Assembly (NCBI RefSeq): GCF_008123515.1
Contig: NZ_VSSR01000042.1
Location: forward strand, 62,001 to 126,000
Source of the DNA: Bradyrhizobium cytisi
GTDB lineage: Bacteria; Pseudomonadota; Alphaproteobacteria; Rhizobiales; Xanthobacteraceae
Length of the DNA: 64,000 nt
Direction of reading: 5' to 3'
In this document: one piece after another, positions 42,226 through 50,550 of the stretch
Position numbering within the stretch: position 1 is the first letter of the stretch
How the letters are laid out: every line of letters begins with the position of its first letter
Notes under the pieces: model-generated
Database searches by the model: none
Told to the model about the DNA's origin: nothing
The model's input: only the letters and a program-made list of their open reading frames with translations
Made by a program: the position numbers and the translations under genes

Positions 42226-42522
42226 ATGATCACCGAGATCGCGCAAATCGACGTCAAGCCGGGCAGCGAGAAGGATTTTGAGGCCGCCGTCGCCAAGGCC
42301 AAGGCCGCCTTCGGCCGCTCCACGGGCTTTCACGGGTTTGAGCTGCACAAATCGATCGAGAAGCCGCAGCGCTATCGGCTGATGGTGAAATGGGCGACGC
42401 TGGAGAACCATACCGTCGACTTCCGCAGCTCCGAGAATTTCACGGAATGGCGCGGACTCGTCGGTCAGTATTTTGCCTCGCCCCCGGAGGTCGAGCACAC
42501 CGAGACCGTGCTGACGACCTGA
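42226..42522 (+). CDS. ABM-fold (antibiotic biosynthesis monooxygenase-like) protein
   Basis: From ATG 42226 (GGGTG 6 nt upstream) a 98-residue dimeric alpha+beta-barrel protein: MITEIAQIDVKPGSEKDFEA, GFHGFELHKSIEKPQRYRLM, WATLENHTVDFRSSENFTEW. The pattern of conserved W/H at the end of the first and third strands is that of ABM/YgiN-like proteins, which handle quinone-like or heme-like compounds. Substrate not inferable. It lies between a terminator and a convergent AI-2E-type transporter gene. Confidence 0.8.
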   Translation: MITEIAQIDVKPGSEKDFEAAVAKAKAAFGRSTGFHGFELHKSIEKPQRYRLMVKWATLENHTVDFRSSENFTEWRGLVGQYFASPPEVEHTETVLTT

Positions 42523-42528
42523 GCGAGG

Positions 42529-43665
42529 TCAGGCCACCTCTGCGAGGGGCGGCGTCTCATACGTCTTGAAATGGTCGATCATGACCTTGGCAATGGCGAC
42601 GAGGGGCAGCGCCAGCGCCAGGCCCCAGATTCCGAAGACGACGCCGAGCAGGATCTGGAACGCGAACAGCGTGGCCGGCGGAATGTCCAGCGCCTGGCGC
42701 TGGAGTAGCGGCGTCAGCACGTAGCTCTCCATCGCGTGGACGCCGAGGAACAGGATCAGCGCCGATAACGCGGGAATCCAGCCCGAGGCGAGGCTCGCCA
42801 GCACCACCACCACGCCGGCGATGATGGCGCCGACGGTCGGGATGAAGGCGAGCAGGCCGGCCTGGATTCCCAGGATGAACGAGCCCGGAATGCCGATGAT
42901 GGCAAGCCCGATCCAGGTCACCACGCCGACCGCCAGCATGACGATGATCTGCGCGATCAGCCAACGCTCCAGCGTCTCGCCGATGCGGTCGATGATAAGG
43001 GTCGTGCGGATGCGATATTTCGCCGGTGCGAGAACCAGCAGGCCGTCGTGATAGACGCTGGGCTGCGCCGCGAAGGCCAGCCCGAGGAACAGCACGATGA
43101 AGATGTTGCCGACGGCGCTGATCGCCCCGAACAGCAGCTTGAAGGTCCGGCTCACGATCGCCCCGCCGCTGGAGGCAAGCGCGCCTGCGCCCGGCAATGG
43201 GCCGTGTGCATTCGAGCTCGGGGCAGGCGCCGAGGCGGTGTCGCTGGTGGAAGAGGCGGGCGCGGCGCTGCCGAGATCGAAGAAACTGGTGTCGATGCCG
43301 CGATTGTCGAGGAAGGATTTGACGTGTGCAATCTGCGATTTGATGGTGTTGCTGAGCAGTGAAGCCTGCTCGGCGATGGTGGCGCCGCCGAGATGGGCCA
43401 CACCCGCGAGCATCAGGACCAGTGCAGCGCAGACGATCGCGAGCCGCAGCGGATGCGGCAGGTGCACGCGTCGCCCGAGCGCGTTGGTCAGCGCGTTGAG
43501 CCCGAGGCCCAGCAGCATCCCGGCGAAGATCAGGAGCAGGGTGGCGGCAAAGTACCAGGTGAAGGCCAGCAGGACGGTAAACAGCACGACGCCGATGCCC
43601 CCAGCCGAAATGGCCCAGGCCAGGTCGGTGCGGGTCCGGGACCGTTCATCAACAGGATTGGTCAC
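42529..43665 (-). CDS. AI-2E family (PerM/UPF0118) membrane transporter
   Basis: A 378-residue protein starting at GTG 43665, which has AAGGA six nt upstream; the longer frame to 43698 lacks this. It has eight predicted helices in the AI-2E/PerM layout: an N-terminal pair, a large periplasmic loop (~100-200, Ala/Ser/Pro-rich), and the C-terminal block with WLIAQIIVMLAVGVVTWIGL, IPGSFILGIQAGLLAFIPTV and LGVVFGIWGLALALPLVAI. The family exports autoinducer-2 or acts as a Na+/H+ or amphipathic-substrate transporter. The substrate is not predictable here. Confidence 0.9.
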   Translation of the reverse strand: MTNPVDERSRTRTDLAWAISAGGIGVVLFTVLLAFTWYFAATLLLIFAGMLLGLGLNALTNALGRRVHLPHPLRLAIVCAALVLMLAGVAHLGGATIAEQASLLSNTIKSQIAHVKSFLDNRGIDTSFFDLGSAAPASSTSDTASAPAPSSNAHGPLPGAGALASSGGAIVSRTFKLLFGAISAVGNIFIVLFLGLAFAAQPSVYHDGLLVLAPAKYRIRTTLIIDRIGETLERWLIAQIIVMLAVGVVTWIGLAIIGIPGSFILGIQAGLLAFIPTVGAIIAGVVVVLASLASGWIPALSALILFLGVHAMESYVLTPLLQRQALDIPPATLFAFQILLGVVFGIWGLALALPLVAIAKVMIDHFKTYETPPLAEVA

Positions 43666-43925
43666 ATCGTTTCCTTTCGGAAGGCGCGGCAGGGCCACTC
43701 ATTCGTGAAATCCCGCCAGGGAGCAAAAGGCTGCGGCCGCGCCGGCTTGACGCGTCCGCGACCTCCTGAGAGCCAACGCCGGCCCATTGAAGGAGTGCCA
43801 TGGCCGTCACCTGATGGGCATTTGCGCGAAATAGCATTGCCGTCCCGCGATCCCTTCTGTTGAATTTGTTCCCTCAGAGGGGCATCTTGGGAGAATCTTC
43901 TTCGGCGGGGAGGTCGGAACGGGAG

Positions 43926-44699
43926 ATGAGAAAGCCGGTCGTCGGCGTGATCGGGAACGCCCATCGCGTCGAAAATCGATTTCAGGTCCAGATGGTCGGC
44001 GAGCGCAATTTGCGCGCCGTGGCCGAGGTCTCCGGCGGCTTGCCGGTGATGTTCGCGGGCTCGCCCGACATCACCGATATCGCCGCTCTGCTCGATACCG
44101 TCGACGGCATCGTGCTCACCGGGGCGCGCGCCAACGTGCACCCGACCCGCTTCAACGTCGACCCCTGTGAGAAGCACGAGCCTTACGACATCCATCGCGA
44201 CGAGGTCGCGCTCGCGCTCTCGGTCGCCTGCGTCGCGCGCGGCATACCGCTGTTCGGCATCTGTCGCGGCTTGCAGGAGATGAACGTCGCCTTCGGCGGC
44301 TCGCTGCACCCGGAGATCCGCGAAATCCCGGGCCGCATGAACCATCGCATGCCCAGACTCGAGAATGGCGAGATCCATCCCGATCCGACCGTCGTGTTCG
44401 CCGACCGTCACGACGTCGACCTCACGCCGGGCGGTGCGTTCGCAACGCTGCTCGGCTGCGAGAAGATCCGGGTCAATTCGCTGCACGGGCAGGGCATCCT
44501 CGATCCCGGCAAGCGCGTGCTGATCGAAGGCATCGCCGAGGACGGCACCATCGAGGCGATCCAGATCGCGGAAGCCTCGACCTTCGCACTCGGTGTGCAA
44601 TGGCACGCCGAATACGACCCGCAGCGCAATCCCATCAACCGCAAGCTGTTCGAGGCGTTTGGCGAAGCGATGGCGGAGCGACAGCGCGCGACGACATAG
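43926..44699 (+). CDS. Class I glutamine amidotransferase-like gamma-glutamyl hydrolase (PuuD-like)
   Basis: From ATG 43926 a 257-residue protein. The nucleophile elbow FGICRGLQEMNVAFGGSL has the catalytic Cys (~117), and the His/Glu pair lies in GVQWHAEYDPQRNP (~234-236). Early motifs are MRKPVVGVIGNAHR and DGIVLTGARANVHP. The arrangement is that of gamma-glutamyl-gamma-aminobutyrate hydrolases (PuuD). It would release glutamate from gamma-glutamyl-polyamine derivatives in putrescine catabolism. The usual PuuABC neighbours are absent, so the substrate is tentative. The ORF could start at 43860 but that stretch is not family-like. Confidence 0.88.
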   Translation: MRKPVVGVIGNAHRVENRFQVQMVGERNLRAVAEVSGGLPVMFAGSPDITDIAALLDTVDGIVLTGARANVHPTRFNVDPCEKHEPYDIHRDEVALALSVACVARGIPLFGICRGLQEMNVAFGGSLHPEIREIPGRMNHRMPRLENGEIHPDPTVVFADRHDVDLTPGGAFATLLGCEKIRVNSLHGQGILDPGKRVLIEGIAEDGTIEAIQIAEASTFALGVQWHAEYDPQRNPINRKLFEAFGEAMAERQRATT

Positions 44700-44964
44700 T
44701 TTCGGATTGACCAACCGCTCATGGTTCATGCCGTGCCACAAGGTGGCGCGGGCTAACCCTTCCAAGACCCCATCAGAAAACTGGCGTCGATTCGTTGATC
44801 CTTCTCAATGACGCGACCTGTGATGGTGCGAATCGATCGCCGCAAGCGGCGGTGCAGCAAGGACTGCGAGCCCTGCGGAGTAGTCCTTCGGCGGTATTGC
44901 ATCGTCTGGCACAAACACCACCTGAATGAGTTGTAGAAGGCACAATCGCTCCGGGAGTGAGAGC

Positions 44965-46062
44965 GTGGCCAGCCGAAGGGTAAACCAGGATCTCCCCGTC
45001 ATCGCGCGCTTCGAGGTGCGCCACCGCAATTACCTCGCGCCAGATGGCTCGATCCAGCGACCGCTTCCTTCTTTCGCCTCCGATTCCAAGCTGCTGACTG
45101 AGCTTTACCGGTCGATGGTACTGCTGCGGCTGTTTGACCGGAAGGCTGTTGCATTGCAGCGCACAGGCAGGCTTGGGACTTACGCCGTTTCGCTTGGCCA
45201 GGAGGCCGTATCGGTTGGGATCGCCAGTGCGATGCGGAAGGAGGACGTGCTGTTGCCGTCGTATCGCGACAATGGGGCTCTGCTCTGGCGCGGCGTCAAG
45301 CTGGAGGAGATCCTCCTGTTCTGGGGCGGCGACGAACGCGGCAACCGGTTTTCAGGGCCGGTTCACGATTTCCCATTCTGTGTTCCGGTCGGGTCCCAGG
45401 CGCCGCATGCCGCCGGTGTCGCCTACGCCCTCAAGCTGCGCAAGCAACCGCGTGTCGCGGTGTGCTTGTTCGGCGATGGTGCCACCTCGAAAGGCGACGT
45501 CTATGAGGCGATGAATTTTGCCGGCGTGCACAGATTACCACTCGTCTTTGTCGTCGCCAACAATCAATGGGCCATATCGGTACCGTTGCGACAGCAGACC
45601 GCGTGCGAAACGCTGGCGCAGAAGGCGATCGCCGCAGGCTTTATCGGTGAGCAGGTCGACGGCGGTGACGTGGTGGCGATCCGGGCCGCCAGCGAGGAGG
45701 CCATTGCCGCCGCCCGCGACGGCAATGGACCCCGGTTCATCGAGGCGGTCACGTACCGGCTCGGCGACCACACCACATCCGATGACGCTGCGCGCTATCG
45801 CCCCGCCGAGGAGGTCCAGGCGCACTGGAAGGAAGAGCCGATTGCGCGGCTGAGGGCTTATCTCGTCGCGCAGAAGATGTGGAGCAAGGCGGATGAGGAG
45901 CAGCTCGCCGCCGAATGCCATGCGCGCGTCGAGGCGGCGGCCGAACGCTATCTGGCGACAGCGCCGCGCCGTCCCGAAACCATGTTCGATCACCTTTATG
46001 CCGATCTGCCGGCAGCCTATGCCGCGCAACGCCGCGAACTTGCGGGAGAGCACGATGCCTGA
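44965..46062 (+). CDS. 2-oxoacid dehydrogenase E1 component, alpha subunit
   Basis: A 365-residue E1 alpha starting at GTG 44965, with GGGAG 7 nt upstream; an ATG at 44926 lacks this context. ThDP-binding GDG-x26-NN is present: GDGATSKGDVYEAMNFAGVH followed by VVANN. Other motifs are YRSMVLLRLFDRKAVALQRT, LPSYRDNGALL and the phosphorylation-loop-like YRLGDHTTSDDAARYR. It belongs to the PDH/acetoin/branched-chain group. It overlaps the E1 beta gene by 8 bp (ATG inside its last codons), as in a tightly coupled operon. The substrate may be pyruvate, acetoin or a branched-chain 2-oxoacid; sequence alone does not decide. Confidence 0.9.
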   Translation: MASRRVNQDLPVIARFEVRHRNYLAPDGSIQRPLPSFASDSKLLTELYRSMVLLRLFDRKAVALQRTGRLGTYAVSLGQEAVSVGIASAMRKEDVLLPSYRDNGALLWRGVKLEEILLFWGGDERGNRFSGPVHDFPFCVPVGSQAPHAAGVAYALKLRKQPRVAVCLFGDGATSKGDVYEAMNFAGVHRLPLVFVVANNQWAISVPLRQQTACETLAQKAIAAGFIGEQVDGGDVVAIRAASEEAIAAARDGNGPRFIEAVTYRLGDHTTSDDAARYRPAEEVQAHWKEEPIARLRAYLVAQKMWSKADEEQLAAECHARVEAAAERYLATAPRRPETMFDHLYADLPAAYAAQRRELAGEHDA

Positions 46063-47035
46063 GGCAACGTTGGTCGAAGCCATCAACTTGGCGCTCGCTC
46101 GCGCCATGGAGGATGATCCTGACGTGGTCGTGCTTGGTGAGGATGTTGGCGTCAACGGCGGCGTCTTCCGCGCCACCGCAGGTTTGCAGAAACGGTTTGG
46201 GACGGAGCGGGTCCTCGATACGCCGCTTGCCGAGCTCTTGATCTCTGGGCTCTGCGTCGGCATGGCCGCGCAGGGACTGAAACCGGTCGGCGAGATCCAG
46301 TTCATGGGGTTCATCTATCCCTGCCTGGATCAGCTCGTGAACCATGCATCCCGATTGCGCAACCGGACCCAGGGACGGCTCACCTGTCCCATGGTTCTGC
46401 GCACGCCGCACGGTGCCGGCATCCGCGCGCCCGAGCATCATTCCGAAAGCACCGAGGCAATGCTCGCCCATATTCCCGGCTTGCGCGTCGTCATGCCTTC
46501 CTCGCCGGAACGTGCCTATGGATTGTTGCTCGCCGCTATCCGCGATCCCGATCCCGTCGTGTTTCTCGAGTCGACGCGCCTGTACCGTGCGGCCAAAGGC
46601 GAGGTGGAGGACAATGGCGAAGCCTTGCCGTTGGATGCCGCCTTTGTCTTGAGGGAAGGCCGCGATCTCACGCTGATCAGCTGGGGGGCCATGCTGAAGG
46701 AAACCATGGCTGCGGCGGAGGCACTTTCCGTCGAAGGCATCGCCGCGGAGGTCATCGATCTTGCCACGCTCAAGCCCTACGACGAAGACACCGTGCTCGG
46801 TTCGGTCGCCAAGACCGGCCGTTGCGTGATCGTGCATGAGGCCGCACGGACCGGCGGATTTGGTGCCGAGATCGCCGCTACAATTGCTGAGCGCCGCCTC
46901 TCCTCGCTGCTCGCGCCTGTGACCCGCGTCACCGGCTACGACACCATCGTTCCGATGGCGCGACTGGAGCAATATTACATGCCGTCGGTCGAACGCATCA
47001 TGACTGCCGCCCGCAAGGTCTGCCAGTTCAGCTAG
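46055..47035 (+). CDS. 2-oxoacid dehydrogenase E1 component, beta subunit
   Basis: A 326-residue E1 beta beginning at ATG 46055, 8 bp inside the E1 alpha 3' end. Typical blocks: LVEAINLALARAMEDDPDVV, VLGEDVGVNGGVFRATAGL, DTPLAELLISGLCVGMAAQG, RTPHGAGIRAPEHHSESTEA (substrate-channel His pair), and DLATLKPYDEDTVLGSVAKT near the C-terminus. It binds ThDP together with E1 alpha and forms the decarboxylating core. An E2 gene follows 50 bp downstream. The longer frame from 45893 is not used. Confidence 0.92.
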   Translation: MPEATLVEAINLALARAMEDDPDVVVLGEDVGVNGGVFRATAGLQKRFGTERVLDTPLAELLISGLCVGMAAQGLKPVGEIQFMGFIYPCLDQLVNHASRLRNRTQGRLTCPMVLRTPHGAGIRAPEHHSESTEAMLAHIPGLRVVMPSSPERAYGLLLAAIRDPDPVVFLESTRLYRAAKGEVEDNGEALPLDAAFVLREGRDLTLISWGAMLKETMAAAEALSVEGIAAEVIDLATLKPYDEDTVLGSVAKTGRCVIVHEAARTGGFGAEIAATIAERRLSSLLAPVTRVTGYDTIVPMARLEQYYMPSVERIMTAARKVCQFS

Positions 47036-47085
47036 ATGTCAACGGAGCGGATTTCAACGGACCGGATTTTCACGGACTTGGGCCC

Positions 47086-48180
47086 ATGCGCCAGTTCACA
47101 TTGCCGGATCTTGGAGAAGGCCTCGAGGAGGCGGAGATCGTGAGCTGGTATGTCGGCGAGGGCGATCACGTCGTCACTGATCAGCCGCTCGTGTCGGTCG
47201 AGACCGACAAGGCGGTGGTTGAGATACCATCTCCGTCGAGCGGGCGCATCGCACGCGTCTTTGGCGCCAAGGGCGATATCGTCAAGGTCGGCGCGCCGCT
47301 CGTCGAATTTGCCGAGGGCGCCGAACAGGACACCGGCACCATCGTTGGCGACCTCGGCAGCGGCGAACGTCGGCCCGCTCCAGGAACGCCTGCCGAGCCC
47401 CTGACCGGACCGCAGGTGTTTCCGGCTGTGCGGGCACTCGCGCGCAAGCTCGACGTCGATCTTGAGAGCGTGGAGCCCACGGGTCCCGGCGGCACCGTCA
47501 CGCGGGCCGATGTCGAGCGGGCCGCGAAGATTGTGTCCCAAGCCGGCAGCGCCGAGCCGCTCCGAGGCACGCGGCGTGCCATGGCACAGCGCATGGCAAC
47601 AGCCCATGCGCAAGTTGTTCCCGCCACTGTGACCGATGAAGCCGACATCGACGATTGGCCGACGGGCGAGGACGTGACGATCCGTCTGGTGCGGGCCATT
47701 GCTGCCGCCTGCACGGCGGAGCCCGCGCTTAATGCCTGGTACAATCCCAGCGCAGGAGAACGGCGTCTCATGGCGCGTGTCGATCTCGGCATTGCCGTGG
47801 ATACCGAGGGCGGCCTGATTGTTCCTGTGTTGCGCAACGTCGCGGAGCGCAGCGTATCGGATTTGCGGACGGGGCTTGACCGGCTGCGGGCCGATGCCAT
47901 CGCGCGCTCGATACCGCCTGAAGAGCTGCGTGGCGCGACGATCACCCTATCGAACTTCGGGATGATCGGCGGCCGGTTCGCAAATCTGATCGTCGTGCCG
48001 CCCCAGACTGCCATCATCGGTGCTGGACGGATTTCGCCGGGTGTCGTCCCGCACCGGGGGCAGCCTGCTGTGAGACGCACGCTGCCGCTGTCGCTTACCT
48101 TTGATCATCGCGTCGTGACCGGTGGTGAAGCTGCCCGCTTCATGGTCGCACTCAAGTCGGATCTTGAGCAGATGTCGTGA
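47086..48180 (+). CDS. Dihydrolipoamide acyltransferase (E2) of a 2-oxoacid dehydrogenase
   Basis: A 364-residue E2: lipoyl domain with the lipoylation motif VETDKAVVEI (Lys ~43), a peripheral-subunit-binding domain (VFPAVRALARKLDVDLESVE, ~105-140), and the catalytic domain ending with FDHRVVTGGEAARF (active-site His). It is shorter than typical PDH E2 because it has a single lipoyl domain. It supplies acyl transfer to CoA. No E3 (lpd) gene follows; the complex must use E3 encoded elsewhere. The next genes are an NfeD-slipin pair. Confidence 0.92.
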   Translation: MRQFTLPDLGEGLEEAEIVSWYVGEGDHVVTDQPLVSVETDKAVVEIPSPSSGRIARVFGAKGDIVKVGAPLVEFAEGAEQDTGTIVGDLGSGERRPAPGTPAEPLTGPQVFPAVRALARKLDVDLESVEPTGPGGTVTRADVERAAKIVSQAGSAEPLRGTRRAMAQRMATAHAQVVPATVTDEADIDDWPTGEDVTIRLVRAIAAACTAEPALNAWYNPSAGERRLMARVDLGIAVDTEGGLIVPVLRNVAERSVSDLRTGLDRLRADAIARSIPPEELRGATITLSNFGMIGGRFANLIVVPPQTAIIGAGRISPGVVPHRGQPAVRRTLPLSLTFDHRVVTGGEAARFMVALKSDLEQMS

Positions 48181-48329
48181 ACGCTGTCGGCAACGCGCTC
48201 GCACCAAAAGTCCTTTGGTTGCCCAGATCAATCGCATCGCACAACGGTGCTCATGATTCCCTTTATTCCTAATTCGGGCATTGAGGTTCCGGAACTGGAC
48301 GCCATATCTTCGGCAAGGGAGCCCTTGCC

Positions 48330-49718
48330 GTGCAGACCATGAAGGCGGCCCTCGTTGCGACGATCGGCATCGTCGCTTTTCTGTCCTGTCTCCGTCCCGG
48401 CCTGGCGGAGGAGAATCGCCGTCTTGCACTCACCGTCACAATCGATGGAGCCATTGGGCCGGCGTCGGCCAGCTACGTGAAGGAGGCACTGGCCAAGGCG
48501 AGCGAACGGCGCGCCGAGGTCGTGCTTCTGACAATGAACACTCCCGGCGGTCTCAACTCCAGCATGCGCGAGATCATCGCGGATGTGCTCGGCTCGTCCG
48601 TTCCCGTCGTCGGCTACGTCGCTCCCTCCGGCGCCCATGCGGCAAGTGCCGGGACGTATATCCTTTATGCGGCACATATAGCAGCGATGGCGCCAGGCAC
48701 CAATATTGGGGCCGCGACGCCGGTGCAGATTGGCGGACCGCTTCCCGGCCTGCCGAGCGGTGCACCCGACAAGGACAGCAAGGACAAGAAGGATGAGCCG
48801 AAGGACCCGATGACGGCGAAGGTGACGAACGATGCCGTTGCCTTTATCCGCAGCCTCGCCGAACTGCGCGGCCGCAATGCCGATTGGGCCGAGAAGGCGG
48901 TCCGTGAAGCCGCCACCCTGTCCGCCGACGGCGCGTTGCAGGCGCACGCCATCGACCTCGTCGCGCGCGATCCGGCTGACCTGCTCAGGCAAATCGATGG
49001 TCGCGTCGTCGAGGTCGCGGGCGGCGCGACGCAACGCCTGGCAACGCAGAACGCGGTCATCGAAGCCGTCGACCCCGGGTGGATATCCCGATTCCTGGCG
49101 GTCATCACCGATCCGAACGTCTCGCTCATTCTCCTGATGGTCGGCATCTACGGCTTGATCTTCGAGTTCATGTCGCCCGGTGCAGTCGCTCCGGGGGTAG
49201 TCGGGACGATCTGCCTGCTGCTCGGCCTCTACGCCCTCAATCTGCTGCCGATCAATTATGCCGGACTGGGCTTGATGCTGGTCGGGATCGCGCTCCTTGC
49301 CATCGAAGCGTTTAATCCGACCGTCGTGATCGGACTTGGTGGCGTCGCCGCCTTTGTGCTGGGCGCCATCATGCTGCTCAGGGTCGAAGCGCCGGGCTAC
49401 CGGCTGTCATGGTCGGTCATCGCCGTTGTCGCGGCGATGCTCACCGGTCTCGTTCTGGTCGTGCTTGGCGCGCTTCGGCGCGCCCGCCGCGGCCCGCCAA
49501 GGGTTGGCGCGCAAGCCATGCGAGGCTTGGCCGCCGAGGTCCTCGACTGGAACGAGAACGAGGGACATGTCTTTACGCATGGCGAGCGCTGGCAAGCGCG
49601 CGGCGCCGACAGCTTCAAGCCCGGCGAGAGGGTCGAGGTCGCCAATATCGCCGGCTTGACGCTAGTGGTCCGGCGTCCGAACCCTGCGAGCGGCAAGGGA
49701 GGCCAATCTGATGATTGA
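48330..49718 (+). CDS. NfeD-family membrane-bound ClpP-class serine protease
   Basis: A 462-residue protein starting at GTG 48330 (GGGAG 8 nt upstream). A signal/first TM (KAALVATIGIVAFLSCL) leads to a ClpP-like periplasmic domain with VVLLTMNTPGGLNSSMREII and the catalytic Ser in PSGAHAASAGTYILYAA (~110). A Lys/Asp-rich insertion (DKDSKDKKDEPKDP) sits near residue 155. Four or five TM helices (~250-390) follow, and a C-terminal OB-fold NfeD domain ends EVANIAGLTLVVRRP. Long-form NfeD proteins cleave slipin/stomatin partners. It overlaps the slipin gene by 8 bp, exactly the classic pairing. Confidence 0.92.
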   Translation: MQTMKAALVATIGIVAFLSCLRPGLAEENRRLALTVTIDGAIGPASASYVKEALAKASERRAEVVLLTMNTPGGLNSSMREIIADVLGSSVPVVGYVAPSGAHAASAGTYILYAAHIAAMAPGTNIGAATPVQIGGPLPGLPSGAPDKDSKDKKDEPKDPMTAKVTNDAVAFIRSLAELRGRNADWAEKAVREAATLSADGALQAHAIDLVARDPADLLRQIDGRVVEVAGGATQRLATQNAVIEAVDPGWISRFLAVITDPNVSLILLMVGIYGLIFEFMSPGAVAPGVVGTICLLLGLYALNLLPINYAGLGLMLVGIALLAIEAFNPTVVIGLGGVAAFVLGAIMLLRVEAPGYRLSWSVIAVVAAMLTGLVLVVLGALRRARRGPPRVGAQAMRGLAAEVLDWNENEGHVFTHGERWQARGADSFKPGERVEVANIAGLTLVVRRPNPASGKGGQSDD

Positions 49719-50469
49719 ATATTCGATTTACGCAGTGCTTGCGCTAATCGTTGTCATGTTTCTCACCCAGGCCGTTCGCATCCTCAGGGAATACGAGCGC
49801 GGCGTTATCTTCACGCTCGGCCGCTTCACCGGCGTGAGGGGGCCGGGGCTGATCATCCTCATTCCGGTCGTGCAGCAACTCGTCAAGCTCGATCTCAGGG
49901 TGATGGTGCAGGTCGTGCCGCCCCAGGACGTGATTTCGCGCGACAACGTCCCGGTCAAGGTCAATGCCGTTCTCTACTTCCGCATTGTCGACCCCGAGCG
50001 CGCCATCATCAAGGTCGGCGACTACATGGCCGCGACCAGTCAGCTCGCCCAGACCACGCTGCGTTCGGTGCTTGGCAAGCATGAGCTCGACGAGATGCTC
50101 GCCGAGCGCGACCGGTTGAACGCCGATATCCAGGAGATACTCGACAAGCAGACCGACATCTGGGGCATCAAGGTCACCGGCATAGAGATCAAGGATGTCG
50201 ATCTCAACGAAAACATGGTGCGCGCGATCGCCAAGCAGGCCGAGGCTGAACGGTTGCGGCGCGCCAAGGTGATCAACGCGATGGGCGAGCAGCAGGCCGC
50301 GGAGAAGCTTGTGGAGGCTGGCCGGATCCTCGCGCAGGAGCCGCAGGCAATGCAGCTGCGCTATTTCGCGGCTCTGCACGACATCGCCGGCGAGCGGTCG
50401 TCAACCATCGTCTTCCCGCTGCCGGCAGGCCTGCTCGATCATCTCATTCCGCGACGGGATAACCCGTAG
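49711..50469 (+). CDS. SPFH-domain stomatin/slipin protein
   Basis: A 252-residue slipin: an N-terminal membrane anchor (YAVLALIVVMFLTQAVRIL), then the SPFH/PHB domain with EYERGVIFTLGRFTGVRGPG, VVPPQDVISRDNVPVKVNAV and ILDKQTDIWGIKVTGIEIKD, and C-terminal helix VRAIAKQAEAERLRRAKVIN with oligomerisation tail LPAGLLDHLIPRRD. It forms membrane microdomain assemblies and is the substrate of the NfeD protease encoded just upstream. ATG 49711 lies within the last 8 bp of the NfeD gene. It is closed by a terminator shared with glnA. Confidence 0.93.
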   Translation: MIEYSIYAVLALIVVMFLTQAVRILREYERGVIFTLGRFTGVRGPGLIILIPVVQQLVKLDLRVMVQVVPPQDVISRDNVPVKVNAVLYFRIVDPERAIIKVGDYMAATSQLAQTTLRSVLGKHELDEMLAERDRLNADIQEILDKQTDIWGIKVTGIEIKDVDLNENMVRAIAKQAEAERLRRAKVINAMGEQQAAEKLVEAGRILAQEPQAMQLRYFAALHDIAGERSSTIVFPLPAGLLDHLIPRRDNP

Positions 50470-50498
50470 CTGGCAAGTTTCTACGTTCGCAAACGAAA

Positions 50499-50524
50499 AG
50501 GCGCCCCTCGCGGAGCGCCTTTTT
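50499..50524. terminator. Intrinsic terminator between slipin and glnA (convergent)
   Basis: AGGCGC (50499-50504) pairs with GCGCCT (50515-50520) around a CCCTCGCGGA loop, followed by TTTT on the plus strand and preceded by AAAA, which is a T tract on the minus strand. It likely serves both convergent genes. Confidence 0.8.
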
Positions 50525-50550
50525 GCTTGATCGCATACAGTCGGGCCAGA

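Noticed and set aside
44773..45029. Small minus-strand frames upstream of the E1 alpha gene
   Set aside because: They overlap the E1 alpha start, have no ribosome binding site, and resemble no family.
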